Below, piece after piece: positions 46,546 through 59,027 of a DNA stretch of 64,000 bases. A model generated the notes under the pieces. That model saw only the letters and a program-made list of their open reading frames with translations, was not told where the DNA came from and searched no databases. The stretch is from Cristatella mucedo (lineage: Eukaryota > Bryozoa > Phylactolaemata > Cristatellidae): positions 1,517,501-1,581,500 of the forward strand of contig WPIO01000012.1 in the NCBI GenBank assembly GCA_009760855.2. The letters run 5' to 3'. Position 1 is the first letter of the stretch; each line of letters begins with the position of its first letter. The position numbers were made by a program, and so were the translations under genes.

Positions 46546-47590
46546 CCGCATAATAATAATAATAACAATAACAATAATAATACAATTAATAAAGCATCTT
46601 TAGAGAACTCAATCTCTTCTTAGGCACATTACAATTGCTGAAAAGTAAGCACGATTGAATGGTTAGTGGTAGCATGCTCAATAAACAACAAGATCAACAT
46701 GTTTAGGGGTGACACGTACAGGGTCAACATGCAAGTATGGTTAGTGGCAGCATGCACAGTGTCAGCACACACAGGACGAATCACAGGAACCCATTAAATG
46801 CTGTGATAAATAGGTGCGTTTTTATTTTCTTTTTAAATGTGGTCAAGTCAGGCGATGTTGTTACGGAAGTCGTAAGTGAGCTCCAGGCTTTGGGAGCATA
46901 CGAACTAAAGGCACGGCCTCCAAAGGATTTGAGGTTCTCACGAGGCACAGATAAACAGTTAGATTCCGGAAAGCGAATGGTACGATGTTTAGCCTGGTAG
47001 ATTTGATAGGTAGGCTGGAGCCAAAGAATGAAAGGACCTAAAAGTGAGTTGATAAAACCTTGAAGTCGATGCACTGCTTGACTGGGAGAGCCAGTACAGG
47101 TCAGCTAGAAGTGGTGTGATGTGGCAACCGCGTCACTCACGAAAGACAAGCCTCTCGGCTGCTGAGTTTTCACCAGCTGTAAGAGCCTGATTGCACAGGC
47201 CGGTAGACCAGCAAGCAGTGAGTGACAGTAGTCAAAAAGGAATGTCACAAACGGATGGACCAACTTGGACGTGGTAATCCTTGCGTAAACAAGCCCGAGT
47301 TTTGTCATCGTAATGTAGCTGAAAGTAAGGAGACTTGTGGAGCTGATATCGTCGCCTAATGAAAGTTCACTTTGGAACGTGACACCTAGATTTTGTGCAG
47401 ATTTAACTGGAGATATGCCGACAGAGCCAATTTTGAGCGTCAGCTTTTTCAATTTCTGAAACACACTTGATTTATCCTTAACTATTGAGTTGGTTTTATC
47501 ATCGTTCAATTTAAGAAAATTTGCTGCCATCCGTGTGCGGATGTCATCAAAAAATACAGCAAGGGAGTTGAGAAAATTCGACGACAGACT
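46546..47590 (-). mobile_element. CR1/L2-like LINE, 3' ~1 kb
   Basis: (AAT)n and tail complement, then KAWSSL and FKKKIKTHLF-type segments (46800-46900), LLAGLPACAIRLLQLV (47190), LKIGSVGISPV (47420) and 'FLKLNDDKTNS' (47490). Frame breaks are present. There is a 13-codon region with good conservation near its 5' truncation. Confidence 0.9.
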
Positions 47591-48283
47591 ATTATTTCTT
47601 CAAGGTGTGACCACATTTTTAGAGTGGTTTAAAGAGGCTATTATTCTAATTAGAACTAAGGAGGTTTGCTGTTGGGGCGGAATGCCTTCTAGAGGGAGAA
47701 GCATTCGACTCAACATGAACCGCGTACTTTTTTTTGCGAGAGATGCAAGGATGTGCGCCAATGGATGCAGCCCCCCCAGGCTCCCCGTAAATCCTCGTTT
47801 CGACCGGAAACAGCTTAGCAGCAGCGTCCCGGCGAAGCTGCTCTTTTCTCCTACGTGCTTTGAATTCTTACCCTTTGCATACTTCCGTTGATTTTGCTAA
47901 AACAACGTGGTCCTGCTAACCAGTGACTACTGCGAGTATCACCTTGAGTGCTTTAGTACGCTTGCCTAAGCGAGCTACCTCGCCTGTCGTTAACTGTTTG
48001 TTGTTGCTTCACTTGCACTTCGTAGTAAAGCACCGAATCGAGATTCGGTTATCCGAGATCACTATTCAAAAGCCATTAGTACAGCTATTATTTACGTGTC
48101 TACGTCAACGAAGCCATGCAGACAAAGTGGGTGCTAAGCTGGAGATTTTCACTTAGCACGGTCAAAGCCTGATCCACTTTTGATCGTTGTGCAGATACCG
48201 TAGCCAGCAGAATCATCTTTCAGTGAAGGGTAAGCACAGCCGAGTCAGACAGACAGACGGCAAGTGATTAGTCTGGAAGCAGC

Positions 48284-48945
48284 AATAATAATAACAATAA
48301 TAATAATAATAATGTACTTGATAAAGCTCCCTCAGAGAACTCAATCTCTTTCTAGGTGCTATAAATTTGCTGCAAAGGGAAGCGCGATTGAATGGTGAGT
48401 AATATCATGCTTGATAAACAAACAACATGAATAACATGGTTAGGGGTGACACAGGGTCAGCATGCAAATGTGGTTAGTGGCAGCATGCACAGTGTCAGCA
48501 CGCATAAGCACATGAAGGACGAATCACAGGGACACACTAAATGCTGTCCTAAATAGGTGTAACTTCAAGTTCTTTTTAAATGTGGTCAGGTCAGGGACTG
48601 TTCTGACGCAGGTCGGCAGGGAGTTCCAGGCTTTGGGAGCATACAAACTAAATGCACGGTCTCCAAAGGATTTGAGGTTTGTACGAGGTATTTCTAGATC
48701 TGTTGGATTCCGAAAAGCGGGTGGTACGATGCGTGGCCTGGTGCGGGGAGTAGATCTGAGAGATAGGCTGGAGCCAAAGAATGAAGGGACCTACAAGCGA
48801 GCGACAAAACCTTGAAGTCAATCCGTTGCTTGACTGGTAGCCAGTGCAGGTCGGCGAGAAGTGGAGTAATGTGGCAACTGCGACGACGCTCACGACAGAC
48901 AAGCCTAGCTGCCGAGTTTTGCACCAGCTGCAATCGCCTCCCAGG
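48284..48945 (-). mobile_element. CR1/L2-like LINE, 3' ~660 bp
   Basis: (AAT)n at 48284-48312, tail complement to 48370, and LLADLHWLPVKQRIDFKVLS in the reverse frame near 48840. Ends within the RLVCRER segment. Confidence 0.92.
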
Positions 48946-48949
48946 AAGC

Positions 48950-50970
48950 CTTAGAAAAGATGCGTCAGATTAAACTATGCTAGATATGTCTCGTCGGAAG
49001 AGTGGGCCTGAGTTACTCAATCTAGGACTCTCTGCTGACCTGAAAAACGTGATTCGCCGCCAACGGTTGAAGTGTAAGAATGAACTGATGACTAATTGAA
49101 TTTTTAATGTATACTTGAGAGCCCGACGAGGCTTGAGTCGGGTGCACCAGTTAAGGAATGTAAGAAGAGCAGCGAAATCCGTGGCCTTGCGTGACCTTGC
49201 GTGGCCTTGCGGCTCAGAAGTAGAACTTGGCTCTGCACTCGTTGATCACCCAAGTCCATTGCAGCTCATTTAGCAACTGAGAAGCATAGCTAAGTTTCTC
49301 GGGACTAGCCATTTGTGATGGCCGGCTGTGCTAAGAAAAGTGGGCACGCCTCTATTTTTAACATTTGCCGATTTACTTTCGGCTCCGAGATTATGCAAAG
49401 GCCTATAAGTCATCATTACTCGGCTCGATTTCGCTCTTTGGTACTGCGTTCTTGCAATTACTATCCAGTAACTGGAATCCAGTGGAGGTAGAAAACACTT
49501 TTTTTGAGCCGCAGGTATTGGATCCCGTTGACTGCCATCCAGATAGACATAGGTATTAGTGACCATTCGATGGACTTCTAGCTTTACTTTATTCAGGGGT
49601 TATTGGAATTTAATAGCATTTTTTGTGAAATTTCGAAAGGTTCGAATAATCCGCGTTGAGATAGATGATAATATGTATTATTGACCTTTAAAACTGCATT
49701 GAGATAACAAAATCAATTCAAATGAATGAGTAGTCTGGGAATTTTCACGAACAAATCATTGCTACAAGTAGAGCAGCCATTCTCAAGGTCATTCCCGTGG
49801 ACGAACTACAGAGCCAGCTGCTCGGTTCAAGTAGCGGCGACTTGTGATTATGTAACCCTTTGCATTAGTCAATCGGCTGCTATTAGTCAGAACAGGCTTC
49901 TATTCGCTTCCATACGACGCCTCATTTTTCGCTGCTGCTTATTCACGCTAAGCACTAGCTATGAGCGTGATGGGACTACAAGCTTTAGGTCATGCTTTAA
50001 TCAAATGAGGCAGCCATCTTGCTTCGCACTTAAAGTGAATTATTCACACTGTAGTTGGAGCCTTGCCTCACCTACAAAAAAGCAGTCTTCTTCTCTACGA
50101 CCGGACTGTATATACATCGTATATTTATATATAAATAAATGCAGTGCACATATGAACGTGTGCATATATGTATGTGTGTGCGTATAAACACATGCATATA
50201 TATATATCTCTGATGCGGTAAGTTGATCGGCAGTGTATACAGAAACAATTTCCAGCTTGTTGAGGGTCATACATGTTTGCCACAGGTCGTATCATTCGTA
50301 TCAGCTCGTATGCACGGTTGGAAAGATTTAGTCGTTGGCTGTGGAAAATGGTTAGTTAGAGCTGTTTAGTCTTTTTGTCCCCATGTAATACTTGCTAATG
50401 TCACGAAACCTAATCGTCAAACTTGGCTCGAGCGCTGACCTTACAACAATCAAAACCACTGTTTGTGATTTATACATAAGCTATTCACTTGGATTAGTGG
50501 TCTGCATGTATATGCCGCGTCTATACTAGTGAACGCTTGGAGTCAAGTGACTTATGAACCAGTCCCGAGTTCGTTCGAGCCAATGCGCAGCCTCCACTCA
50601 CTGACAGGTATAGATATGTGCATATATTCGCCAATTCGAGTAATTGCTTTCGCAGCTTCAATAGTAGCAGCTCGCGGCAGTGTGAGAAGCACATGAGAGA
50701 AGCTCGCACGAGAGGTTTTGCACGATTGAAAAATGCAAATGAGCTATCGAACGAATTAGCTGCGGCTCGATGTTTAGCGAGCGTGTAGTTTATTTTTGCA
50801 GCCTTGCCCACCGCAGCACTTCCAACCTCAGAGCTCCTATTTACACGCAAATGGCTCTCCACTATCTGCCTGAGCGCTCGCGAGAAAGCCGACCGGACCC
50901 CAACCCATCGGGTGCTGTGGGTTTTCATCAATCACTAACGCCTGCAAATCCGATTTAAAGTCAAGTAAAA
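48950..50970. other. Intergenic, unrecognised
   Basis: AT-rich; a 153-codon frame at 49726-50187 has no recognisable domain and ends in a TATA/TGTG simple repeat (50110-50205). I see nothing supportable here. Confidence 0.4.
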
Positions 50971-50974
50971 TTAA

Positions 50975-51135
50975 AGGTTAGCCGATCGATCAGCCTCGGT
51001 TATATAGCGACAGGAGAGTCTTAGCGATTTTCATTCCGCTTGCAATGGGCAATAAAGGATTGCTTGCTGCAGGACTCGAACCCACGACCTGGGTAGTGAA
51101 GTGCTTAAGTCCTTACCCCGAGGCTGTGATCTAGG
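50975..51135 (-). mobile_element. tRNA-derived SINE, family S2
   Basis: 'cggttatatagcgacaggag' tail, 'ccgcttgcaatgggcaataa' body and 'gcaggactcgaacccacgac' B-box complement. Confidence 0.88.
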
Positions 51136-51291
51136 GGGCTTATTGGAAACTGAGCAACCATCCTTCTCCTTGATTCCGAATTTCTGTAAGGCGTAATTTT
51201 TTCATTTTTATATATCGGTATCCCTCCACATGGCAGCTTTCAAGCTGTTGCTTTGATGAGTTTGTGAATGGTGAGACTTATATAAACAAAA

Positions 51292-51442
51292 AAATAATAT
51301 TCATTTATATAGCGCCCCAAGAGAACTTAATCTCTATTCAGGCGCTTCACATATGCCTCGGGGCTCGAGCCCATAACCTCAGCCAGACCTTGGTCGGGGC
51401 GAGCACCATAACTGCTAGACCAAACCAGCTCGGCAAGAGACT
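51292..51442 (-). mobile_element. tRNA-derived SINE, family S1
   Basis: 'atttatatagcgccccaaga' tail complement, 'ggggctcgagcccataacct' B-box complement, and 'actgctagaccaaaccagct' A-box complement. Nearly full length. Confidence 0.92.
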
Positions 51443-51837
51443 TTTTAAATACGCAGTACCTCTATGCATCCGGTTATCTGTCCGGCGATAGACCATCTTG
51501 CTACTTTCCAGAACCTTGCACAAAACACTCCGATCCTTTTGGTTGGCAAACAGTCCCCGCCCCTTACCTCCTCAACTGATAAGGTGGCATCAAGTGACTA
51601 GTACGAAGGTTTGCCTGACTGGTGAAACTTTGCACAAGTAGTTTAAGCATCGTCCTTGTGGATGAATTTTCAGTGGTAACCCTTCTATGCTTCAATTATG
51701 CCATCACAAGCATTGGAAATTAAAACGGGCTTGCGTTCTGACACATGTTGGAAGCTCTGGATGATATCTTCATTACAAAAAGGCGATATGCCATACTGCT
51801 TATCTTGTTTTATTTATGCGTCCCGATTTCTAATTGT

Positions 51838-51948
51838 AATGTATCTACGTCTGTAACTCCACAAAGCCACAAAGGCCATGTGGGTGTTACGCAGGAGTCT
51901 TTTATAGCGAACTCACAGCCTAAGCGTCTTTCTTAACCTGAGGTATAA
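51838..51948 (-). mobile_element. R3 repeat, 3' third
   Basis: The reverse complement aligns with 25245-25345 of the R3 copy in Wnt11 intron 3 ('ctcctgcgtaacacccacat' is shared). Confidence 0.8.
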
Positions 51949-51949
51949 A

Positions 51950-54055
51950 TTATAAGGTAATAGTTATATGAAGATTATGTGAATTATGTGAAGAAGATTC
52001 TCTACCATTTTCTTAAGGAATCATTGTCCCAACTACACGTTTTGAGCACCATTAACTGCAATTAAATCAATAAAAACCTTACTCGTGTGCATACTGGTTT
52101 GCTACATTAAATTATGAAAAAACCTCCTCCTGTAATCGTGACATGTTCTTCTCCTTCTGTCACTAGATGTCCACCAAATTGTCTTATCTTGCCAAGCAGA
52201 ACAGTACACAACTGTCTATGGTCACATTCAGGTTGAGGAGGTTTATCATAACACGTTTTTTGTGCAGTTGAATGAGAGAATTGTAGAACAAGAGTGGCAA
52301 GCACGCTCCCTTAGAATTTTCAACACTTTGAGAAGCATCCAGATGGCCCAGTGTGTATTGCAACGCATCACAATTCTGAACTCTTTCGTTCCTTTGTAGA
52401 TTGAGAAAATGACTACAACCGTCGAAAATAACTTTGTAAACTTTAAACGGGAAGATTATCGGTGATTCCATATTTTAAATCCAGTGCTTTACTTACAAGC
52501 ACGCTGAAGGCCACGCATACATTCAACCATTCAGGGTTCTAGCAAGTGTGCAGCTAGTCGGTCGTGTGAGTTATCCCATGTTGCACGGACCTGCAAAAGT
52601 TGAGCAGCCGATGCAGTCTCTCGTTTCAGATCTGTGGAGACGTAATATAATGCGAGGCATCTCGCCGGAATTGAAAAAGTAGGCGTGCACATAGTAGCAC
52701 GGAATGTTGATTCGACTTGTGCACGTAAGCATGCAGGGCCACGGCTTTAAGACCAGCATTCGAGAGTGGAAGTCTCACTGGCTCCATCGGCATCGGTAGA
52801 GCGACACCGGAAGAGCACATTGTGGGACCGTTTCCCCTTAAGGTTAAATTTGTCTGCCATTTGTACTACGGCAAACGGCCATCGGAATTATGAATTCAAT
52901 AAAATGATCCCATACAGTAATAGGTAGCTTAAGGTATTTGCTTATGAGCTTCGATTACTGAAGCAGCTCGAATGGAAAATGACGTAGAAAGCATAAAGAC
53001 AAATAAGTGACCTTGAAATCGGGTGTAAATGAACTTACACCTGGAGGCTATTGCAAAGATGTCAAAAAAGGTCGTAGCTGGTTCAGAGCATGAGGTGGAG
53101 GCAATATTCAGAGAGTCGTTGTCAAGGAATATTCACTATCAGTGAATCGAGTGAACTGGCATGGCGAACATAAGAGTGTACGCTGACCGTGTCACAGTGA
53201 CAGATTTCTCCAATATTTACAAGGCTATGAAAGTATCTTTTTTAGGGCAAAAGTATTTCTGTTTTTCGATTCTGTCTGCATTAGCAAAAATGGGGCTATA
53301 CAGAGAACTATTGAGAATACTCGATTGCAATAGAATGCACAACAACCAAAAAGCGTCGACGCAACATTCCGACATATGAGGAAAAGGTACCGAAAAAAGT
53401 ATGCAGCTGAACTCTTTAGAAGATGTCGAATGTATTAATAAATGTAGCCAAACCTTTATCCCGTTTTTTTTAGCGGTAAGCACCTCAATGCGATAGCATA
53501 GCACCAGAAAGGAAATAGAATACGTGCGTCACGTCTGTCTATGGGATGTCAATGCAAGACCGTCTAAGCAACTGGCAAAAGCTATGCCAGTTCAGACACA
53601 TCAAAGAAACGTGTACGAGCGTGTCGGACGTCAAAGGGGCCGAATGCGCTCAAAGCGAGTGGCCAGTGTCGGGAGGAGCAAAACGATTCCGACGGTGGTA
53701 GCAAATGGTTGATCGGCGGGGCATCAACAAGTATTGTTGGCCTTGGCTCAGCGAGTACGTACGTATTTTTTTTTTAGCAAGATGCTGTGAACATAGATAT
53801 AACGGATATGTAGCGGTATGTAACGGATGCTAGAGAATAGTGGGCGCTTCAAAGAAACAAGCGACCGTTCGATTCGTGCGCCGATTCGTGTGCGGCAGCG
53901 CTAAACATTAAAGTGCTACTACGCAATGGCTGGAAGTCCTTGGTGAAGTGTGATAGTCGATGGACAAGTTGCAACTAAAGGGACGGACCTCGATTAAGTA
54001 CCGCCATCAATTCATCAAGGCGGCTCTCCTGGCCAAAGGCTCGCGAAATGGAGCA
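51950..54055. other. Intergenic, unrecognised AT-rich sequence
   Basis: No gene, RNA or repeat family from elsewhere in the window is recognised here. Open frames are below about 95 codons without motifs. Confidence 0.4.
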
Positions 54056-54061
54056 GTAGGG

Positions 54062-54299
54062 AGATCATTTTCAGCAGCGAAGTGAGAGCGGTGACGAATC
54101 GTCGCTGGGGGCATCCACGACATCCAGCGGCGAGCGCAGCGAAAGACGCGCAGAGGAAGATCCGGGCTCTCATTCCGTCGAGATCAGCCGGTCGGGAAAC
54201 CCATCCGTGCTAGTAGGTCGCTGGAATCGTCAATTCGTTCCGCTTTTCCCAGACTCGCGCTCGTATGCTGAGAACATGTTCGCGCCGTTGGAATCCTGA
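54062..54299 (+). CDS. Possible coding segment, Ser/Glu-rich, no ATG (uncertain)
   Basis: A frame open from after a TAG at about 54058 to a TGA at about 54299 encodes roughly 79 residues. An acidic/serine-rich stretch (SESGDESSLGASTTSSGERS) is followed by 'VGRWNRQFVPLFPDSRSYAE' and NMFAPLES before the stop. The composition looks like a disordered protein tail rather than random translation, and an AG precedes it. No family is recognised. It could be a terminal exon, a fragment of a mobile element, or chance. Confidence 0.2.
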
Positions 54300-54439
54300 A
54301 TCACGGAATCACGCCTCTAGTTGTCACTCGTCCCGTATGAGATCTGGATGAGACTTGAATATATTCCATTTTACGCGCAACGTCTAGGCATAGTATGAGG
54401 CGAGCGTACGCTCTCATTAGTTTCAGGTCGGCTTAGCTC

Positions 54440-54475
54440 TCAGGGGCGTATCCAGGCCTGGGTTGAGTAGGGAGG
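54440..54475 (+). mobile_element. Possible hAT-like terminus
   Basis: 'caggggcgtatccaggcctg' resembles published hAT-family ends (CAGGGGCGT..CCAGG). No partner end was found nearby. Confidence 0.3.
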
Positions 54476-54829
54476 AAATCTAAACGTCTTGGACAATTTA
54501 TTAATAGATCAACAGTAGCGGTTGCATGCCAGGACTCATTTTCAGCTGCAGTCACAGTCACTGAGGATGGTGTGAGGCTGCGCTTTGTTTGTTTTTTTAC
54601 TCTCGCGCAGTTTCCGTGGAGAGTAAGTCTGATTAGATCTCTTCCATTTACTACATCATAATCGCTGGAGCTCGTTGGTTCGCACTGTAACCTGACTGCG
54701 AAACAAATCTAAGGCAAAAATATAGTCTAGGTATACGATGGCCACAGCTTCAGCAGTTCTAGAAATAAGCATCTCTTGCCGCTGAAACGCAGCTCAACCT
54801 ACCCTTAGATCTTTCTACGCTTTGCAAAG

Positions 54830-55250
54830 CATGCCACTGACTTAATTCCTTTGCATCCTGCACACGACGATATTCGCGCTTGGATGGCCACCAACTTCCT
54901 GAAGCTTAACGAGTATAAGACCAACCTAACAGTGACAGGCTAGTGTCTCCTAGTGTCTCCCTCAAGCTTGGAGACATCAAGGCCTCAAGATCAGTTCATC
55001 TAGCATCTCTCCACTGACTTCTAGCCGAAATCTGGGCTTACCATTCTAAAACGCTTTGTTATTAAATGAGCATGCTTTCTAGATTTCCAGTTAACCTCCA
55101 TTTAGCTAAGGAATATAGCGGAAATCAGGGCGAACTTGGATAAGCGTACGACCGCCAACCCAGTTCATGAGTTTGCGACATCGTTTCTAGATTACTGCAC
55201 AATTCTCATAATAATGATAATAGTAATGCACTTGATAAAGCGCCTAAATC
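54830..55250 (+). mobile_element. Degenerate LINE fragments, head to tail
   Basis: 54865-54940 reads as DDIRAWMATNFLKLNEYKTN, the segment after YADD, and 55010-55200 as later RT segments (+ strand). From 55204 an (AAT)n/tail complement begins a second, - strand remnant. All are heavily mutated. Confidence 0.7.
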
Positions 55251-55383
55251 GCACAAAGCGCATAAATCAGTACTCGGAATTCCCGGTCACTACCCTAAAT
55301 AGGAAACAAATATAAAAATAATTCCTTTCTATAGCGTCCTAAGATAAGCTAATCTCGGTCTAGGTACCCCAGAAATGTCGAAT

Positions 55384-55562
55384 TATAATAATCATAATAA
55401 TAAGGCACTTGATAAAGCACCCTCAGAGAACTCAATCTCTTTCTAGGTGCTTTACATTTGCTGCAAAGGGAAACGCGATTGAATGGTGAGTAATATCATG
55501 CTTGATAAACTACATGAGAATAACATGGTTATGGGTGACATGCACAGGGTCAGTGTGGTTAG
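55384..55562 (-). mobile_element. LINE 3'-end fragment
   Basis: (AAT)n, then 'gataaagcaccctcagagaa' to 'gacatgcacagggtcag'; truncated where an S2 SINE begins. Confidence 0.88.
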
Positions 55563-55748
55563 TGGAAGGGCTCAAGCCTACGACCTGGGCCCTAGCCCAG
55601 GGGTAAGGTGCTTTCTTTTAACCACACTTATCGTGTGCTCGAGTCTTGCAGTGGGCAATCCTTTACTGCCCGTTGCAGGCGGTGGTGGTAGCCGTTAAGG
55701 CTCTTCTGTCGTTTTACAGATGAGGCAGTCGAATCAGCTAACCTTTAA
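55563..55748 (+). mobile_element. tRNA-derived SINE, family S2
   Basis: A-box-like 'agcccaggggtaaggtgctt', B-box 'gtgctcgagtcttgc', body 'gcaggcggtggtggtagccg' and tail 'gatgaggcagtcgaatcagc'. Confidence 0.85.
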
Positions 55749-55754
55749 CCTTAA

Positions 55755-55806
55755 TACCTAGATCGTCAAAGGCGAGCGTCTTAACCCCTGGGCCAAACCA
55801 GCTCTA
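55755..55806 (-). mobile_element. S1 SINE head fragment
   Basis: 'gatcgtcaaaggcgagcgtc' and 'ttaacccctgggccaaacca' are the complement of the S1 tRNA head. The body is absent. Confidence 0.7.
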
Positions 55807-55814
55807 GTCAGGAC

Positions 55815-56470
55815 CCATCTGCAACTGCTGCGAAACTTGGCGGCTGGTCCGATCGGTCGTCAACGGCTGCGGTCAACGGTCCGATCGGTCGTGCGAAATG
55901 CACAATTTCCGTTCGAGCTTCACCGCTTGCGCCAGCCAAACTATTCGACTTTCTTACTCCGCGTTACAAGCGTGCTCTTGGACTACCGCTATCGCTAGCT
56001 TCTAGCTGTCGCTCGTACTAAATTTAAATCTCTCGGTGATCGGGCAGATACAGTTCGCATGTAGCAAATACCTGGAATTTCGCCGCCAGCCACGGTCACT
56101 AACTGCAACGACCTTGCGACCTATATTATAAGTCTCAGCTGAAGACACGTCCTCTCTTCCGATCAGCTTTCCCTTCTCCTTAGCGAACTTGCATTTGTGT
56201 GCATCGCGTGTGTTTTGCATGCTTATCTGTCCATGTTTTATTTAGTACATGCTACCACCTACAGGTCATACTAACCGGTAGACCTGAGTGTCTTCTTGAG
56301 TACTTTAACATGCTGACTTAATCACGAAACTTGTTTGCTTTTGCATGCTTGTCTAAACATGATGCCGTGCAGTCGTTGGCCCTTGGTAATTGATTCTGTT
56401 GCCAACTTGCAAAGTGCCTGGGTAGAGATTCAGTTCCCGTGGGGCACAATATAAACAATCGATAAACGAT
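55815..56470 (+). mobile_element. LINE 3' end, second subfamily
   Basis: 'ggtcactaactgcaacgacc' and 'ttcccttctccttagcgaac' read as decayed VTNCNDLAT and FPFSLAN blocks of a LINE C-terminus. 'aagtgcctgggtagagattc' (56412) is a variant of the shared 3' tail. The final repeat differs from the (ATT)n of the main family. Confidence 0.65.
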
Positions 56471-56741
56471 TGATTAGTATCTTCTTTTTATCTTGTGACA
56501 ATTAGGATATTGCAATGAGTATCCGATTAAAAAGTGAACGCCCTTACGTCAGTATTAATTAATTTTAAGCTATAGAAAATATAATAATTCAATTAAATCG
56601 CATACGTGGAGTTTCTCGAACGATGCTCGCTCATCTATTTCACTTGCGCATTAAATTCTGTTGCATACCTCACCACGCACGGCAAAGCAATGAGGCAGAT
56701 TGGTGACCTACGCATCAAAGAATGACATGGCGTCGTCAGCG

Positions 56742-57040
56742 AAGTGGCGGAGCCAGAAATTCCATCAAGAAGGGGGCAAGAACTGCAGATTTCTATGTAG
56801 GTGGCAAGTCCCGAAGCAATTTTTATATAGGCGGGGCTAAACCCGAAACTAATGAAATTGCGACAAAATCATAGCGTTTATTCGACACGAACTTGGCAGT
56901 TGCTTATCGGGTGGAATTAAGATATAATTTCGTCGTCGGTGACGGTCGGCGGGCGTAGAAGCAGGATGCGGCCCAGTTTGTTGCCCCGCTGTAGGAGGGA
57001 GGAGACAAATGCCCCCCTGCCCCCTCTGGCTCCGCCACTG
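56742..57040. mobile_element. hAT-like MITE
   Basis: The ends are (A/C)AGTGGCGGAGCCAGA at the left and its complement TCTGGCTCCGCCACTG at the right, 299 bp apart with no open frame. CAGTGGCGGA..CAG termini are typical of hAT-type MITEs. An 8-bp target duplication is not evident. Confidence 0.7.
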
Positions 57041-57544
57041 TCCTCTTGTGCAGCGCTACTATTTCCTCCAAGGATTTAGATGGGCTTGTTCGGAGCAGCA
57101 TTATTACTGTCGCTCAACCCTGAAATTCGGCCGCTCTCTTCAGTTTATACTATTTGATCGCAGGTTCGTTCTAATTGCTCTCATTGCAGGCATTTCACAG
57201 AAGACTTCAGCACTTCACCTCCTCCCGACCACCGGACTCCACCGGCTCCACGGTGGGTGCGGACGCGCATAGGCACACGGGCTCTGCCTGTGACCATGCC
57301 TTGTCACCGCGTTCAGTAGAGAAAGACTGCGAGACTTGAGCCTACCGGCAGCGGTCGCTGATACCTTGCCCCTTCGCGGTACTTCTGGTGCTTTCGCTCC
57401 GAGCCTCCAGAGTGCCCTCCAGCTTTGACCAGCCGACAGTGCTAGGCACATTGGCTGTTGAGCTACGTGTGAGCGATTCCAGCCAACGGCGTGACCGGGA
57501 TTTTGGCATGGGGCCAGGAAGCTGGCAGCTCGAGGGGCGTAGAA

Positions 57545-59027
57545 AAAGGTTAACTAAGTTCCAGTCTAGTTTTAGAGCTAATCACTGAACATAGTCAGCA
57601 TTGCGTCGGGTGTACAACGACTACTTAGGAATGCTGACATGGGTAGAGTATCTCTGCCAGTTTTGCTCGATCTTTCAGCAGCTTTTGACACCATCGATCC
57701 CAAAGTTCTTCTAGAGCGCCTCTCATCTCGCCTGGGCATCACTGGCACTGCTCTGCAGTGATTCAGGCCCTATCTCAGTGAGAGACTCCAGAGTATTGAC
57801 GTGAATGGACAAAGATCATCCGAGGTACCTCTGAAATATGGGATACCTCAGGGCTCCGTGCTAGGTCCGGTTCTTTTCACGGTTTATACTCTCCCTCTTG
57901 CCGATGTGATTGCCAAGCACAATCTAGGCTTTCACGTCTATGCGGACGACACTCAGTTGTACCTTTGCTTTCATCCCTCCCAGCTCTTGAGCACGTCGAA
58001 TTCTGTTAACTCCCTTGCTGCATGTATTGATGACATCCGCACATGGATGGCAGGAAATTGTATTAACTTAAAGGATGATAAAACTAACTTAATAGCTATA
58101 GGCAAACCAAGTGTGATTCGGCCTTTGGAAAGGCTAAGGCTCAAAATCGGCTCTACCAGCATATCTCCTGTTGAATCTGCACGAAATCTAGGTGTCATGT
58201 TCCAAAGTGACCTTTTGTTAGACGGCAACATCAGCTCCACAGTCAAGTCTGCCTACTTTCAGCTACATAAAATAGCTAAAATGCTGGCTTGTTTAGAGAA
58301 GGATATCACATCTAAGTCTGTCCATGCATTTGTAAAATCCCGTCTCGACTTTTGTAACTCACTGCTTACTGATCTACTCGCCTGTGCAATCAGGCGCTTA
58401 CAGCTGGTGCAAAACTCGGCAGCTAGCCTTGTCTGTAGTGAGCGTCGCATTTGCCACATCAAACCACTTCTCGCCGACCTGCACTGGCTACCAGTCAAGC
58501 AACGGATCGACTTCAAGGTTTTGTCGCTTACTTGTAGGTCACTTCATTCTTTGGCTCCAGCATATCTCTCAGATCTACTCCCCCCACCTGGGCAAGTATC
58601 GTACCAACCAATTTTCGGAAACAAACTGTTTACCTATACCTCGTACAAACCTCAAATCCTTTGGAGACCGTGCATTTAGTTTGTATGCTCCCAAAGCCTG
58701 GAACCTACTCCCAGTTTGCGTCACTTCATCCCCTGACTTGACCACATTTAAAAAGAACTTAACACACCTATTTATGACAGCATTTAGTGGGTCTCTGCTA
58801 TTCATTCTTCATGTGCTTATGCGTGCTGACACTGTGCGTGCTGCCACTAACCACACTTGCATGCTGACCATGTGCATGTTACCCCTAACCATGTTTTCTT
58901 GTTGTTCATCAAGCATGATACCACTCATCATTCGATCGCATTTCCTTTGCAGCAAATGTAAAGCACATAGAAAGACATTGAGTTCTCTGAGGGGGCTTTA
59001 TCAAGTGTATTATCATTATTATTATTA
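57545..59027 (+). mobile_element. CR1/L2-like LINE, best-preserved copy in the window
   Basis: 5'-truncated at an RT segment reading TKFQSSFRANH. A frame then shows LLDLSAA-type motif 1 near 57660 and an in-frame TGA for the expected Trp at about 57760. From 57801 a 292-codon frame carries GIPQGSVLGPVLF, the catalytic FHVYADDTQLYL (about 57940), LGVMFQSDL and LLADLHWLPVKQRIDFKVL. Near 58625 the frame shifts into one ending PRTNLKSFGDRAF and TTFKKNLTHLF (to 59028). The 3' UTR ends with the family tail and (ATT)n. One nonsense and one frameshift change separate this fragment from an intact RT. Other copies show the same order of motifs. Confidence 0.95.

Noticed and set aside
49726-50187. A 153-codon frame
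   Set aside because: No domain, average composition, and it ends in simple sequence.
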